Part shown: positions 20,636-20,838 of the stretch, in pieces
Layout: every line of letters starts with the position of its first letter
Position numbering within the stretch: the first letter of the stretch is position 1
NCBI GenBank assembly: GCA_039680225.1
Contig: JBDKTK010000271.1
Location: 1-20,838 of the forward strand
DNA: 20,838 nt
Direction: 5' to 3'
Source of the DNA: JBDKTK01 sp039680225
Lineage (GTDB): Bacteria; Desulfobacterota; Syntrophia; Syntrophales; UBA4778
The notes under the pieces: generated by a model
What the model saw: the letters and a program-made list of their open reading frames with translations, nothing else
Told to the model about the DNA's origin: nothing
The model's database searches: none
Position numbers and translations under genes: made by a program

Positions 20636-20838
20636 TCACGCCACATCGGGCAGGTTGAAATAGAAAGTCGCCCCTTTGTTTGACTTGCTTTTCGCCCAGA
20701 CCTGGCCTCCCAGTTTATGGACAATCCGCTGGACGAGCGCCAGGCCGATGCCGGAGCCCTCGAACTGCGATTCGCTGTGGAGTCTCTGGAAAGTCCCGAA
20801 CAGCCGGTCATAATCGCTCATCTTAAACCCGATTCCAT
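20636..20838 (-). CDS. Sensor histidine kinase, C-terminal ATPase end (cut by window edge)
   Basis: Only the last 66 residues are in the window; the rest lies beyond base 20838. The fragment starts inside the G1 box as GIGFK, then the F-box-like LFGTFQRLHSES, the G2 box GSGIGLALVQRIVHKLGG and the closing strand KGATFYFNLPDVA. This is the HATPase_c domain of a two-component histidine kinase, in the phytochrome/PAS-kinase style (FQRLH). The frame continues to the edge without a stop, so the ATG at 20821 is internal. The stop is TGA at 20638-20636. Confidence 0.9.
   Translation of the reverse strand, partial: GIGFKMSDYDRLFGTFQRLHSESQFEGSGIGLALVQRIVHKLGGQVWAKSKSNKGATFYFNLPDVA

Noticed and set aside
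1..20838. tRNA, rRNA, CRISPR arrays, insertion sequences, attachment sites
   Set aside because: None seen by reading. Repeats found are short local palindromes, and intergenic gaps are all under 300 bases.

Overview
Organism and overall character. The window is about 55% GC, gene-dense and bacterial. A Gram-negative, motile, probably anaerobic or facultative lineage is suggested by a FixABCX-type electron-transfer flavoprotein cluster with an acyl-CoA dehydrogenase, several Fe-S or cysteine-rich proteins, a secreted periplasmic-type protein, a chemoreceptor with a sigma28-like promoter, and a three-PAS/LuxR-type regulator. Gene style and AGG/CGG-rich arginine codons resemble Desulfobacterota (former Deltaproteobacteria) and relatives, but no marker here fixes the taxonomy. 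No rRNA, tRNA, CRISPR, insertion sequence, integrase or plasmid/phage gene was recognised. This looks like ordinary chromosome with one decayed gene end.

Layout. (1) 1-2490, plus strand: 3' part of argC, cysS and a small cysteine-rich protein, closed by a strong hairpin terminator shared with the facing operon. (2) 7088-2505, minus strand: five-gene operon fixC-fixX-acd-etfB(fixA)-etfA(fixB). It should carry electrons between acyl-CoA, ETF and a quinone and/or ferredoxin-type partner, like caiA-fixABCX and ydi clusters of enterobacteria. Divergent from it (7252-8334, plus) is a winged-helix-like plus ferredoxin-domain protein. (3) 8341-9605, minus: zinc-ribbon-type miniprotein, doubtful small ORF and a DUF4145-type protein. 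(4) 9759-10340, plus: exported protein built from two repeats. (5) 10450-12697, minus: ribbon-helix-helix protein with tandem palindromic operators, PlsC-type acyltransferase with a TTG start, and a methyl-accepting chemotaxis protein with almost no sensory domain. (6) 12924-15367, plus: LplT-like transporter fused to an acyltransferase, translationally coupled to a YkgJ-type cysteine-rich protein. (7) 15513-16367: degenerate GIY-YIG-like protein and two small unknowns. (8) 16582-18198, plus: PAS-PAS-PAS-LuxR regulator. (9) 18219-18401, minus: remnant of a TauE/SafE permease, directly behind and in frame with the stop of a GT-C membrane glycosyltransferase-like gene (20399-18402). (10) 20636-20838, minus: C-terminal piece of a histidine kinase.

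How the genes work together. The clearest functional unit is the acyl-CoA dehydrogenase/FixABCX operon. Two separate phospholipid acyltransferase activities and an LplT-like flippase point to lysophospholipid recycling. I do not see a clearly new defence or mobile system. The most distinctive signals are the tandem operator of the RHH gene, the sigma28-like promoters, the in-frame permease remnant, and the divergent fixC/winged-helix-Fe-S pair.
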